NCBI GenBank assembly: GCA_903813345.2 | Contig: CAIIXF020000002.1 | Coordinates: 286,001 to 350,000, forward strand | Source of the DNA: Owenia fusiformis | Lineage: Eukaryota; Annelida; Polychaeta; Sabellida; Oweniidae | Reading direction: 5' to 3' | DNA length: 64,000 bases | In this document: one piece after another, positions 49,601 to 59,879 of the stretch | Numbering within the stretch: position 1 is the first letter of the stretch | How the letters are laid out: the number at the start of each line of letters is the position of its first letter | Made by a program: the position numbers and the translations under genes | The notes under the pieces: model-generated | Told to the model about the DNA's origin: nothing | The model's database searches: none | What the model saw: the letters and a program-made list of their open reading frames with translations, nothing else

Positions 49601-50594
49601 TCTTTGTATAGACATTGAATGGCATTTCTGGATAAGTGAATTGGTGTTTATCTGGTTAATCAAGGGATTATAGTCACTCAAAGTTACTGAGCATCCAGTT
49701 TTGAGGCTTCAATTGTGTTGGTGAAGTTACACATATTTCAGTCAAATTCATGCTGAGCACAACATTCCGGTTTCAATTTTATAATCTCTATACATGACCC
49801 TGGTGATGAAGAGTCAGAATCAGTCGAAAAACCAAAACCGGAAAACTGTGCTCATTGTGAAAACTAAAAGTGAAGCAACTTTTTTTCTGATATTTCTTAC
49901 ATCAAATGGCAGCCATCTTGTTTTTCCCCCTTCAAATTAAACTGGCGGGAAATTCAAAAATTTGAAAAAAATTTTAATCCTTAAATACATTTCAAAAATA
50001 TGATTTTCTTTTAAATTCTTCATGGGTCTTAAGTTATTTCTTCTTTGTAAGTCATACATGTTGCCATTGATGTTCTTTTTCTATGATAATGACTATTTTT
50101 TTTATGTTAAGATACTTATTCTGACTCTCAGCAGGGGGTTAATTATGTATCAAAACTCGTGAAAAAGTAAATATACTTATCAAATATAACTAGGACAGTA
50201 ATAAAAAACATATTTAACATACATTTGACTGAGGGACCAAAAGGGCATATACCCGGACACATCCTTTATTTCAAATTAATTGCTTCGACGTAACTGTGAT
50301 GGCTGAAAGATATGGCAAAGAATGGAGGCGAGGGAAACAGTTAAGGTTCACGATACGAAATCATTCGTATCATTAATCGTACTTTGTTTTCTCTCCAGTC
50401 ATTTTACATACATTTTTTATCTTTACCAGTCTCTCGCTATTTTTCACAAGAAATATTAAACGTCCTTTTACTTATAAGATCGAGACCCTTTTGTAAATTA
50501 CCATTTTACAAGTCACCCTTGCATACTTTTTTATTTTGTAGGTTCATTTGGAATGCAGTTGGTCGTTGGTCTATTTTTGGGCATGTTATTCTGA
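43673..50594 (+). CDS. Zona pellucida (ZP) domain protein, nine exons, 392 residues
   Basis: Exons: 43673-43720, 44487-44529, 44761-45029, 45420-45565, 46644-46816, 47129-47213, 48607-48805, 49123-49285, 50542-50594. All have GT/AG borders, the phases agree at every join, and the sum is 1179 bases. It starts with a signal peptide (MGKWMVLLSLLICIV). The ZP-N part includes FVIECVYNPAG (exon 4). The ZP-C part runs from about residue 256, with the VTFTCDVDVC...C...C cysteine cluster. A furin-type site RRKR is at 328-331. The last exon gives a 17-residue hydrophobic end (MQLVVGLFLGMLF) followed at once by the stop. ZP proteins are secreted or membrane-tethered and polymerise into extracellular filaments after cleavage at this site. 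The tethering segment is unusually short, with no cytoplasmic tail, so GPI attachment or a vestigial anchor is possible. I cannot say whether it is an egg-coat or epithelial matrix protein. Confidence 0.88.
43976..44450. mobile_element. Long inverted-repeat element in ZP intron 1
   Basis: Left arm CACTGGTCCACAATTAGTTA, CTTTGGCGAAACGCC, AACAAAATGGATGAACTTC is mirrored by GAAGTTCATCCATTTTGTTA, GACATTTCGTCAAAGTAACT, AGTTGTGGAACAG. The arms extend over 100 bases. It is about 475 bp and noncoding. Confidence 0.75.
45052..45083 (+). pseudogene. Fragment of ZP exon 6 in intron 3
   Basis: CATGCACAGCTCAGAACGAC then GAAAATC matches exon 6 TATGTACAGCTCAGAACGAC then GACAATTC at 47159-47185. It is only about 30 bases, lacks splice sites, and follows exon 3 by 22 bases. 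Confidence 0.6.
45342..45400 (+). pseudogene. Duplicate of the ZP exon 4 acceptor and exon start
   Basis: TTTAGAATACAAGCACGATT then CAGATGAAGATAAAAGT precedes, by 69 bases, the true exon 4 start TTTAGAATGCAAGCACGATT then CAAATGAAGATAGTAGT. The duplicate carries the AG and about 30 exon bases but diverges and has no donor. Confidence 0.8.
45995..46262 (+). mobile_element. tRNA-derived SINE, full-length copy
   Basis: The head, about 46019-46095, is tRNA-like, with an A box (TGGCTCAGGAGTAGAGC) and a B box (GGTTCGATTCC) at tRNA spacing, and a GCCC.../...GGGGCA acceptor-like stem. The acceptor and anticodon stems have mismatches, so it is not a working tRNA. A body follows (GTGCCCAAGGGTCGTTACAT and GACGGGACGTCGTC) and ends at a G run. 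It sits in ZP intron 4. Confidence 0.8.
46266..46390 (+). mobile_element. tRNA-derived SINE, internally deleted copy
   Basis: Begins TTCGATAGCAAGTCGC and keeps the tRNA-like head (TGGCTCAGGGGTAGAGC, GGTTCGAT). It then jumps from the B box straight to GCGTGCCCAAGGATAGTTAC, losing the middle of the body. It is in tandem, same orientation, with the full copy just upstream. Confidence 0.8.
47575..48260. repeat. GTCC microsatellite and AAAATGGC(C/T)GCCATTTT repeat cluster in ZP intron 6
   Basis: A short (GTCC)n run at 47579-47597 is followed by three diverged copies of AAAATGGCCGCCATTTT, CTCGCGAAATTCACTTTTGG and GCTTTAAAA-type sequence (near 47690, 47770 and 48160). No coding capacity. Confidence 0.6.
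49290..50540. other. ZP intron 8
   Basis: Noncoding intron between the furin-site exon and the terminal hydrophobic exon. I see no recognisable repeat and no alternative exon with a longer transmembrane segment. Confidence 0.6.
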
Positions 50595-50599
50595 ACCTA

Positions 50600-51950
50600 T
50601 TTGTCCTTAGAATGTACAGGTTCGGAGGATAAATTCTCGACGGACTTACACTGTACGTCGTATATAGGATATTGTATTTCGATAAACATCACATTACGAG
50701 TAGGTGCTGCTGTTCAAATTGCGATCTTATCAGAATAATGTTGTCAATGCTAGATACCACGACTTACAAATTGTTATCTTAATAAAACATTATTGTTACA
50801 AATTGTGATCTTAATAAATAGTCAATGTTAATGGACTACACACAAACCATGACATCGGTGTACAAATTGTTATCATGTCACAATTTATTTGCATCAAAAC
50901 GCTTATCATAGGCGTCAATATATTTTCGATTTGATAAGGTTTTTGATTTTAATGTGTTCCACTTATACATTGTAATTGGAATCGGATGTGTTTCAACATG
51001 TTCAATGTTGTATAGTTTGATGTGATTTGATAATACTACAATGAAAATAGTTAACCATGCCAGTACATAATTTGCACCATCAATAAACTCGAGCTACAAA
51101 CAAATTACCCAAAATTGCCAGTACATGAATTCCAAATAAGGAATTAGAAGAGGTGCTTGAATCAAGCATTCATGCAATTTATTTTCATATTCCAACAAGA
51201 CTTCGCATTTTCGGAACTTAATGTAAGCAGTACTTATTTGACCCTTTAATAGATATCTAGACAGGGGCGTAGCAAGCTTTCAGTCAGGGGGTACGATTGT
51301 CAAAAAAATGTTCGATTTTCTGCAGGTGGCGTGCAATTTTGGCATATTTCAAATTGATGCAAACTCCTTCAAAAATGAGCGAGAACTTTCAAATAAAAAG
51401 CATTTTATAGCTCTTTTCTTCCTCTATCTCAGAGTTTAATTTAAATTGCACCCATCGCACCCTCCCCCACTGACTACGGCTATGTCACATGTAGCTTAGG
51501 TGATTTTGACTTTAATAAACACAGCACAACAAAATATCGAATTTTTACTTTTTTATTCTCTAACAGTGGACATTATAGGATTTCCCCTTTCAGTTTATAC
51601 AGTAATTATACAATTAATGTAAAATATACAGCTGATGAAAACATACAGTATGGTAAAGTTAGACATTAATAAAAATTCAGTGACATGTTTACAGAAAACA
51701 GACAATAAGACTATATGTAACAAGAAAAAAAATGGTTAAGGATGGCTATGTACTTAACTAGTATACTTGCATTGACATAAACATGCACTACTATAACTAC
51801 TAAGCAAAAAGGTTACGCATTGTAGAATCAAGACACGGCGTGTAACATGTACGTCAAGATATTCAAAGAGTTCCAAATAACTGAGTAAATACAACATCTG
51901 GCATACATATTCTGTCGAGATACATGTACTAGTTGTAAAGAAGAGTAAAG
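50600..51950. other. Gene-less stretch with a GTAGC-type MITE
   Basis: No exon is supported. At 51264-51486 an element starts GGGGCGTAGCAAGC and ends TGACTACGGCTATG. It belongs with the GTAGCCAG elements near 56.3 and 59.9 kb. Confidence 0.45.
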
Positions 51951-52345
51951 TCAAGTCAAGACATCACGTTCAGAGTCAACTTTATACAGTCCATGTAGTC
52001 AAGGTTACCACTATACAGTCAAGACATCATGTTCAGAGTCAACTTCATACAGTCCATGTAGTCAAGGTTACCACTATACAGTCAAGACATCATGTTCAGA
52101 GTCAACTTCATACAGTCCATGTAGTCAAGGTTACGACTATACAGTCAAGACATCATGTTCAGAGTCAACTTCATACAGTCCATGTAGTCAAGGTTACGAC
52201 TATACAGTCAAGACATCATGTTCAGAGTCAACTTCATACAGTCCATGTAGTCAAGGTTACCACTATACAGTCAAGACATCATGTTCAGAGTCAACTTCAT
52301 ACAGTCCATGTAGTCAAGGTTACCACTATACAGTCAAGACAGGAT
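51950..52345. repeat. 63-bp minisatellite, about 6 copies
   Basis: The unit is TCAAGACATCATGTTCAGAG, TCAACTTCATACAGTCCATG, TAGTCAAGGTTACCACTATA, CAG. Copies are almost identical, with a C/G alternation in TTACCACT/TTACGACT. Confidence 0.95.
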
Positions 52346-52414
52346 TCAGAATCAACAAAATGTAAAGTCGAGACATCCAATCTGGTGTTGTATATCCAAT
52401 TTAATTTAGTCAAT

Positions 52415-54215
52415 GTAGAGTCAAGGTGGCCATCAATCAACATTCAGGTGGCTTACATGTATATAGAGTCAATACAGTTTATGTAGAGTTATGGCATAGC
52501 ATGTTGAGACAGTCCATTGTACTTGTCCAGTTAGAGTTAAGGTGGCCCTCACTGAACATACAGGCGGTCATATAGAGTCAATACAGTTCATGTAGAGTTA
52601 TGGCATAGCATGTTGAGACAGTCCATTGTACTTGTCCAGTTAGAATTAAGGTGGCCCTCACTGAACATACAGGCGGTCATATAGAGTCAATACAGTTCAT
52701 GTAGAGTTATGGCATAGCATGTTGAGACAGTCCATTGTATTTGTCCAGTTAGAGTTAAGGTGGCCCTCACTGAACATACAGGCGGTCATATAGAGTCAAT
52801 ACAGTTCATGTAGAGTTATGGCATAGCATGTTGAGACAGTCCATTGTACTTGTCCAGTTAGAATTAAGGTGGCCATCAATCAACATTCAGGTGGCTTACA
52901 TGTATATAGAGTCAATACAGTTCATGTAGAGTTATGGCATAGCATGTTGAGACAGTCCATTGTACTTGTCCAGTTAGAATTAAGGTGGCCCTCACTGAAC
53001 ATACAGGCGGTCATATAGAGTCAATACAGTTCATGTAGAGTTATGGCATAGCATGTTGAGACAGTCCATTGTACTTGTCCAGTTAGAATTAAGGTGGCCA
53101 TCAATCAACATTCAGGTGGCTTACATGTATATAGAGTCAATACAGTTCATGTAGAGTTATGGCATAGCATGTTGAGACAGTCCATTGTACTTGTCCAGTT
53201 AGAATTAAGGTGGCCCTCACTGAACATACAGGCGGTCATATAGAGTCAATACAGTTCATGTAGAGTTATGGCATAGCATGTTGAGACAGTCCATTGTACT
53301 TGTCCAGTTAGAATTAAGGTGGCCCTCACTGAACATACAGGCGGTCATATAGAGTCAATACAGTTCATGTAGAGTTATGGCATAGCATGTTGAGACAGTC
53401 CATTGTACTTGTCCAGTTAGAATTAAGGTGGCCATCAATCAACATTCAGGTGGCTTACATGTATATAGAGTCAATACAGTTCATGTAGAGTTATGGCATA
53501 GCATGTTGAGACAGTCCATTGTACTTGTCCAGTTAGAATTAAGGTGGCCCTCACTGAACATACAGGCGGTCATATAGAGTCAATACAGTTCATGTAGAGT
53601 TATGGCATAGCATGTTGAGACAGTCCATTGTACTTGTCCAGTTAGAATTAAGGTGGCCCTCACTGAACATACAGGCGGTCATATAGAGTCAATACAGTTC
53701 ATGTAGAGTTATGGCATAGCATGTTGAGACAGTCCATTGTACTTGTCCAGTTAGAATTAAGGTGGCCATCAATCAACATTCAGGTGGCTTACATGTATAT
53801 AGAGTCAATACAGTTCATGTAGAGTTATGGCATAGCATGTTGAGACAGTCCATTGTACTTGTCCAGTTAGAATTAAGGTGGCCCTCACTGAACATACAGG
53901 CGGTCATATAGAGTCAATACAGTTCATGTAGAGTTATGGCATAGCATGTTGAGACAGTCCATTGTACTTGTCCAGTTAGAATTAAGGTGGCCCTCACTGA
54001 ACATACAGGCGGTCATATAGAGTCAATACAGTTCATGTAGAGTTATGGCATAGCATGTTGAGACAGTCCATTGTACTTGTCCAGTTAGAATTAAGGTGGC
54101 CATCAATCAACATTCAGGTGGCTTACATGTATATAGAGTCAATACAGTTCATGTAGAGTTATGGCATGGCATTTTAAGACAGTCCATTGTACTTGTCCAG
54201 TAAGAGTTAAGGTAA
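52415..54215. repeat. Satellite of 116-bp (A) and 109-bp (B) units with A-B-B higher-order pattern
   Basis: All units share GAGTCAATACAGTTCATGTA, GAGTTATGGCATAGCATGTT and GAGACAGTCCATTGTACTTG. They differ in the segment after AAGGTGGCC: type A has ATCAATCAACATTCAGGTGG plus a 7-base-longer link, and type B has CTCACTGAACATACAGGCGG. Reading through gives A B B B A B A B B A B B A B B A, 16 units. The last three A-B-B trimers look nearly identical to each other. Confidence 0.92.
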
Positions 54216-54239
54216 CATGGTAGAGTCAAGCAAGCTAGT

Positions 54240-55200
54240 TAAGTAAAGCAGTCGATATAAGTACAGTCAAGACAGCCAAGGTCAAGACTTCCAAAATTAA
54301 ATTGATTATATATATATGTTAAATTTTAGCACAACATGTATTCATGGCCATGATTTGAGACAGCGTCGTGTCAAGATATTCTTTGAGCATTTTGGTAAGA
54401 CCAGTTATTTCATATTATTGAAAGTTCTTATGTGCTGAAATTTTCACTGTGAAGTCAAAGATGCAAAAATCGAGATATTGTCTGAATCATTACTAGCCCT
54501 AATCTTATAATAATTATCTTCCTATGGTTTTTAATCTTGAAATGCAAAAATATCAAATGACAAATGTGTGAATGAATCCTGAGAAAATCTTCACTTGTAA
54601 AGATTAATTCTGGTTTAAAAATACGTTTCCACTACAGTACGTAACAAAATACAACACATGTATGATAAACATTTGGCAAAATAAACAATCACTTCAAAGG
54701 TGTAGTATCACAAAACTGATGGAATCATATCCAATCGTTCAGTCTCCCTCTTTTTCATTTCCCACAGTTTAGTATCCCATTTTCACACAAGTATCCAAAC
54801 ATCCAATTTTTCATATCCTATGGTTCATAGCTTTCATTAGCAGCGTGCACCAAGCTACTCTTGTTTATTGAAGCGTAACTGTTTTTAAGCTTAATATATG
54901 ATTTCCAAGATAAACAATATAAGTTCCATTATTCTGTATCCCATTAATGTGAATGAGTCCCATTATTCTTTGTAAAATGGCATCAATAGTTTAGGCATCT
55001 GTTGTAAAATTTCAGTTATGGCATCTGTGATTGAATTGCTCTAATTGTATATCATTTCATTTAATATTCATTTAATGACCATCATTTACATCATGTGAGG
55101 GTTTATCTGAAATAAAAGGGAAAAAGCAATGTTATTTAAGGCCTGCAATAAAAATAATAGACAATTGTAATCATTTATTAGGTATTGGAATAGGTATTCT
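54240..55200. other. Gene-less stretch
   Basis: AT-rich noncoding sequence between the satellite and a mariner-like element. I see no supported exon on either strand. Confidence 0.5.
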
Positions 55201-55205
55201 ATCTA

Positions 55206-56279
55206 CTTGGGTGCATCAAAAAGTTTTGCAATTTTGATACTATCTCAAGTTATACATTTAGCTTTGCTTTGAAATTTGGCACAATTTTAGATCATATATT
55301 TATACATAGTGTGTAACGATTTGGTTGCTCATCTGTGATTGGGTAAAAAGATATGGTTGCTATGGTAACGGGACCCGAGGGTACTCGGTTCCACCTAGAA
55401 TATGTTAATTTTAAATTCTATTATATTCTGTTATTATTATGATTCAGTCACCAAAATTACAGGTTTGTGTGTCTTTTCATTCCCCTTTTCTATTTCTTAT
55501 TGTTCTGATTACATCACACAAGGCTATTATGACATATGGATTTACATTGTGATGTAGATTGTGGGGAAAACCTGTGAATTCTGGCAGCCATTTTGTTTCA
55601 AGTAAATTTTCTCTTTCTGCTACAAACCCCACTTCCATATGGACAACGCATGGCCCCATACAAGTAGGGTGGCAATTGATGCTCAAGAGGACCTGGATTG
55701 GGAGCGTGTAACAACAGGCAGCTTACTCCCAGACACATTACCATGCGACTTCTTCTTGTTCAGTCATATGAAGAGGGGATTGAGGGGCATGTGCTTTGAA
55801 ACCCAATAGGAACTTGCCTCAGCCGTGAGGAAGCGATTGGCTGTTTTATCAGCAAGGGATTTCAGGCTGTCTTCAGAGACTGGGTCCAGAGACTGGGTCC
55901 ACAGACATCAACAATGTTTGGCAGCTGGGAGCAATTATTTTGAATAATTTGAGAACAATGTTTGCAGAAAATTGATAATAGGAATTTGAGAACAATGTTT
56001 TAATATGCAGAAAATTGTTAATATGAGACTAAACAAGGTGTTGGCAAATTGATGTCATTTATTCTGTTTATTGCGTAATAATAAACTTGCATTGAACCAT
56101 GAGGTCGCTTCTTATATTACTATGACAACCATATTTTCTTGAAAAATGAAGATCCAGTCTCAAAATTTTGCAGGTATGTCCACAAATGTATGATCATTGT
56201 ATGTGCCGAATATTATGACATAACTCAATATAGTTATTACGATAGAGTCAAAATTGCAAAACTTTTTGATGCACCCAAG
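55206..56279 (+). mobile_element. Decayed mariner-like transposon
   Basis: Inverted ends CTTGGGTGCATCAAAAAGTT and AACTTTTTGATGCACCCAAG are flanked by TA. The plus strand at about 55640-55955 keeps the C-terminal part of a mariner-family transposase. It has DNAWPHTSRVAI, LPDTLPCDFFLFSHMKRGLR, ELASAVRKRLAVL and a final NYFE-type ending. The expected SPDLxPxDF is altered to LPDTLPCDF, and a stop splits it (TAG at 55807). The N-terminal DNA-binding half is gone. Confidence 0.88.
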
Positions 56280-56337
56280 TAGTTTGGTATTAAGTTATGA
56301 TTGTTAAAACATATGAGCTTATCACAGGTCATAATAT

Positions 56338-56500
56338 CAAGGCCCGTAGCCAGAATTTTCCAGGGGGGGGGCACCTTCCCAAAAAAATCTAGAAGGGAGG
56401 TCACTTTGGCAAATTTTGCCAAAAATCACTCAAAAAATAGTCAGAATGGTGAAAAACTGCATGATTTTGAAAAAAAAAAACTGGCTACGGGCATGATATC
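56338..56500. mobile_element. GTAGCCAG MITE
   Basis: Ends GGCCCGTAGCCAG and CTGGCTACGGGC are inverted, with a G run, an A run and about 140 bases between them. AATATCAA and ATGATATC flank it. It matches the elements at 59.9-60.1 kb and 51.3 kb. Confidence 0.65.
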
Positions 56501-56728
56501 ACTTATTTTTAAATAGCTTTATATTCCAATAGCCCTTTTAATCCTTCCTCAAATAGCTATCTACAAATGCTAGTTGGAGTTGATGAATTTCAATTGAAGC
56601 AATTCCTCAAAAAATTCCATCTAGTATTTGCTTCAATTTGTGAAGCTCATATTAACTCATCCCTTCAAAAAGAAAAGATTCAACAAGTTCAGGTATGTCA
56701 TTCATTTCCATCATTCTCAAGCCTTACC

Positions 56729-59700
56729 TCAGTCAACCTGGGGTTCCTCTTGGTCTTTACCAAAAGCAGGGCATCCTGGGAAGCCACCCCCTCCACCTCC
56801 CCCACCAAATTTGCCCATCAGTTTCTGCATGAATTCCTGGATCTTGGGCTGGTCCTTGTATTTGGCCATATTCGCTGGGTTTTTACTAATATCTGCGAAT
56901 GCTGCCGCAACTTCGGGGTCCTTGACAATCAAAAACGTAGAACATAATTCAAGAGGTAAACATACATAATGAAAAATTCAGAATCAGGGAATATAAATAA
57001 AGAGGGATGACGGACGTGGCATTTAAAATGTCAATAGTTGTAATTCTCATCCAAATTAATCCTAATGTATTTCTAATCAAATGGATAAAAATATGTAACA
57101 CTTACCACCTATCACCTTAAAAATGAGACATTGGTCATGAATACAACTGTGCACTGAGCCTAAAATGGTAATTTATCAACCCTTTGCTTAACTAAACAGC
57201 CTTTTTAAACCAATAAGTATTGAATAAAGTATGGAACAAAAACATAAGAGATGGCATCTTGTCTACTCAGGCAAAACCATTTAAATATTAAGCCACACAT
57301 TGATAAATATCACTTTTTATAAAAAAAATTCAAAATGGCCACCACTGAGAAATTTACCCAGCAAGCCTCTTTAAGCTCTCCTCTGCAAAATTTGTGTAGC
57401 ACCCTCCTGAAAGACCAGAGGGCTGCATGCATATTGTAGACCCATCAGACAATGATACTATCACCATGACAATGTTCGACTCACCTGGAATGCTTGCAGT
57501 ATGTCTGGGTCACTAAGTAACTGGCTAAAGTCTAAGCCACCAGGCATCCCACCTGCACCTGCACCTTCTGCTCCTGAAACATGTTAATATTGTATTTTAA
57601 TATGCAACTGGCTAAAGTCTAATCCACCAGGCATCCCACCTGCACCTGCACCTCCTGCTCCTGAAGCATGTTAATATTGTATTTATTATGTAACTGGCTA
57701 AAGTCTAAGCCACCAGGCATCCCACCTGCACCTGCACCTGCTGCTCCTGAAACATGTTAATATTGTACTTTAATATGTAACTGGCTAAAGTCTAAGCCAC
57801 CAGGCATCCCACCAGCACCTGCACCTCCTGCTCCTAAAACATGTTAATATTGTACTTTAATATGTAACTTGCTAAAGTCTAATCCACCAGGCATCCCACC
57901 TGCACCTGCACCTTCTGCTCCTGAAACATGTTAATATTGTACTTTATTATGTAACTGGCTGAAGTCTAATCCACCAGGCATCCCACCTGCACCTCCTGCT
58001 CCTGAAACATGTTAATATTGTACTTTATTATGTAACTGGCTGAAGTCTAATCCACCAGGCATCCCACCTGCACCTCCTGCTCCTGAAACATGTTAATGTT
58101 GAACTTCGATTTGATTCTTCTCTGATGAAAATAATGCACTCTTTGTAAGATTCTAAATCTATTATTAGGAAGGTTTGTTAAGATTATGTCACTTTTAATT
58201 TTTAAAACAAATCGGAACACATGAAAGCAAACTTAAAAGTATCGCATATTTATACTGTAAAAAAGCTGTTGATTAGTATTACATGTATTAGGTATGTTAA
58301 GTTAGGTATGTGGACATACCTCCATGGAATCCTCCTGGGGCACCACCAGGCATTCCTCCTGGGAATCCCCCAGGCATTCCCCCGGGGAATCCCCCTGGGA
58401 ACCCTCCAGGCATTCCTCCTGCCTCTGCCTCAGCTTTCTCTCTCTCATCAGCCTCCTAAAATTAAATGAACACCATTTTTGGTAATCTGTTTATTACTAA
58501 CATCCCCTCATTTGATAAATTAATTTTACTGCCTTGGAAAAACAGAAATTAATGGACTTTGAATCTGATTGACCTCCATAGGCTTGGAAAAATTGATATC
58601 TTTAACATAAGTAAGAGTATATACTGGGTGATCTAAAAAATAATACCCCTTAATTTTGGAATACTGTACTCCCACTAATATTTGACGCTATTATATTTCA
58701 CATTTTTGGCATTTTGAAATTTTTCAGCTATCATTTTTTGCTAATTTTCAGTTTTTCGAAAATTTGCGGCTATTAATTTTCAAGGATTTGTCATACAAGA
58801 TCATTCAATCGACTTGGATATCAGCCATTGTTGTTCCTTCTTCTGATGATTTTGGCTTCTAATTAGGCCATTTTGTTAGAATGTTCATTTTGAAACCGTA
58901 ATAACTCAAAATGTAACTTTTTACCTAGTATCGCTAGCACTGGACAAAAATATTGTCAACACTGAAATCCCAGGGAACTTCCGTGGAATTTCACAAATTA
59001 GAACTGTTGAAATTTCGCTACTATTATACTATTATATTTCGCAAATTTTCCAAATCTCGCAAAATATAATAGCGGTTGAAAATTATCGGGAGTACAGTAA
59101 CTTTCTCAAACATGGTGGAATCTTTGTGAAAAAAAGTGTTAAAAAAGTGAGAAAAACATCTAAGATTTTCAGATTTAGGTACTGTATATGTGAAATCATT
59201 CAAAAAAATGTTAAAAAATACAACTTTATGAAATTATGTCTTAGCCTAGCCATTTTTTGTGTCTGGATTGCATTCACTCATATTATCAACAATATGTCAT
59301 CTACCCAATAAGACAGTTCCACCCAATAAGACTTCATAACTTAAATTTATAAATGATTTAGCATCAGACCATACGTCTACGGAAAACAATGATATCTCAA
59401 TTTCTAAGTTGCTCATGAATGTTACATTGAACACTCTATCTACACAAAAAACTCATGAAGATTCCTTCATAATTGAGAAAGTTATTTCAAAACAAGAGGG
59501 TAACGTTTTTTTGGGTCACCCTGTATATGTACATACATGTACATCCCTCTGTGTGCATCATCATAAAAACATGGACTGCCCAGATACAGATAAGGATTTA
59601 AAGAGGTGTTTTAAGAGATCCTTTCTCTTCAAATCCTTGGTTCAGAACCCAGAATGAAGATACTGTATTACATTATGAAATGGTAGCTAAAGTGTAAGGA

Positions 59701-59878
59701 TATTCCTTACCTTCTGCAAAAATTACATTATGAAATAATAATAGGTAAGGATATTCCTTACCTTCCTGGCTCTATCATTCTCTTCCTGGGCTTTCCTGAT
59801 CCTTTCCTTTCGTTCCCTCAATTCTTTGTCCTCTCTACGACGTTCCTGTTTCCTCTTATGTTCTTGAATCTTCTTAGC
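56729..59878 (-). CDS. ST13: ST13/Hip (Hsc70-interacting protein), C-terminal half
   Basis: Minus-strand exons in coding order: 59878-59762 (39 codons), 58455-58320, 57573-57485 and 56920-56729 (stop TGA). Splice sites and phases (0, 1, 0) agree at each join. The product has a highly charged helix ([20 protein letters not shown]) and a short acidic link ([12 protein letters not shown]). Next comes the family's Gly-Met-Pro repeat ([10 protein letters not shown], repeated). The C-terminal STI1/DP domain follows ([16 protein letters not shown], then [20 protein letters not shown]). It closes with an unusual run of nine glycines and EEPQVD. Hip binds the ATPase domain of cytosolic Hsc70 and steadies its ADP state during client folding. 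The N-terminal dimerisation and TPR exons should lie at higher coordinates but are not visible up to 62.3 kb. I take this as the 3' part of a real gene. Confidence 0.9.
57518..58100 (-). repeat. 86-bp tandem repeat of an ST13 acceptor and exon start (7 units)
   Basis: Units start near 57518, 57604, 57691, 57778, 57865, 57951 and 58032. On the minus strand each contains ATTAACATGTTTCAG, then codons for [16 protein letters not shown]. Only the unit at 57485-57573 goes on to the end of the exon and a GTGAGT donor. The others run into TAA after the SQL codons. Units differ at a few sites, including loss of a GGTGCA hexamer in the two farthest ones. Confidence 0.9.
58624..59523. mobile_element. 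Decayed TA-flanked element, probably mariner-like
   Basis: Left end CTGGGTGATCTAAAAAATAA and right end TTTTTTTGGGTCACCCTG are imperfect inverted repeats, each flanked by TA. The CAGGGTGxC-type ends resemble those of the other mariner-like elements here. I see no transposase remnant I can be sure of. It lies in an ST13 intron. Confidence 0.55.
59660..59770 (-). repeat. Two-copy repeat spanning an ST13 splice donor
   Basis: ACATTATGAAAT...GTAAGGATATTCCTTACCTT occurs at about 59669-59713 and again at 59725-59764. On the minus strand the second copy holds the real donor (AGGAAG|GTAAGG, exon edge at 59762). The first is a duplicate donor (AGAAG|GTAAGG) about 50 bases into the intron. Confidence 0.7.
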
Positions 59879-59879
59879 C

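Noticed and set aside
50384-50632. 82-codon frame reading FIWNAVGRW in the last ZP exon region
   Set aside because: It is the wrong frame for the phase-1 join. The correct frame gives the 17-residue hydrophobic end.
56567-56969. Plus-strand frames of 113 and 126 codons
   Set aside because: They are antisense to the last ST13 exon and its glycine-coding run.
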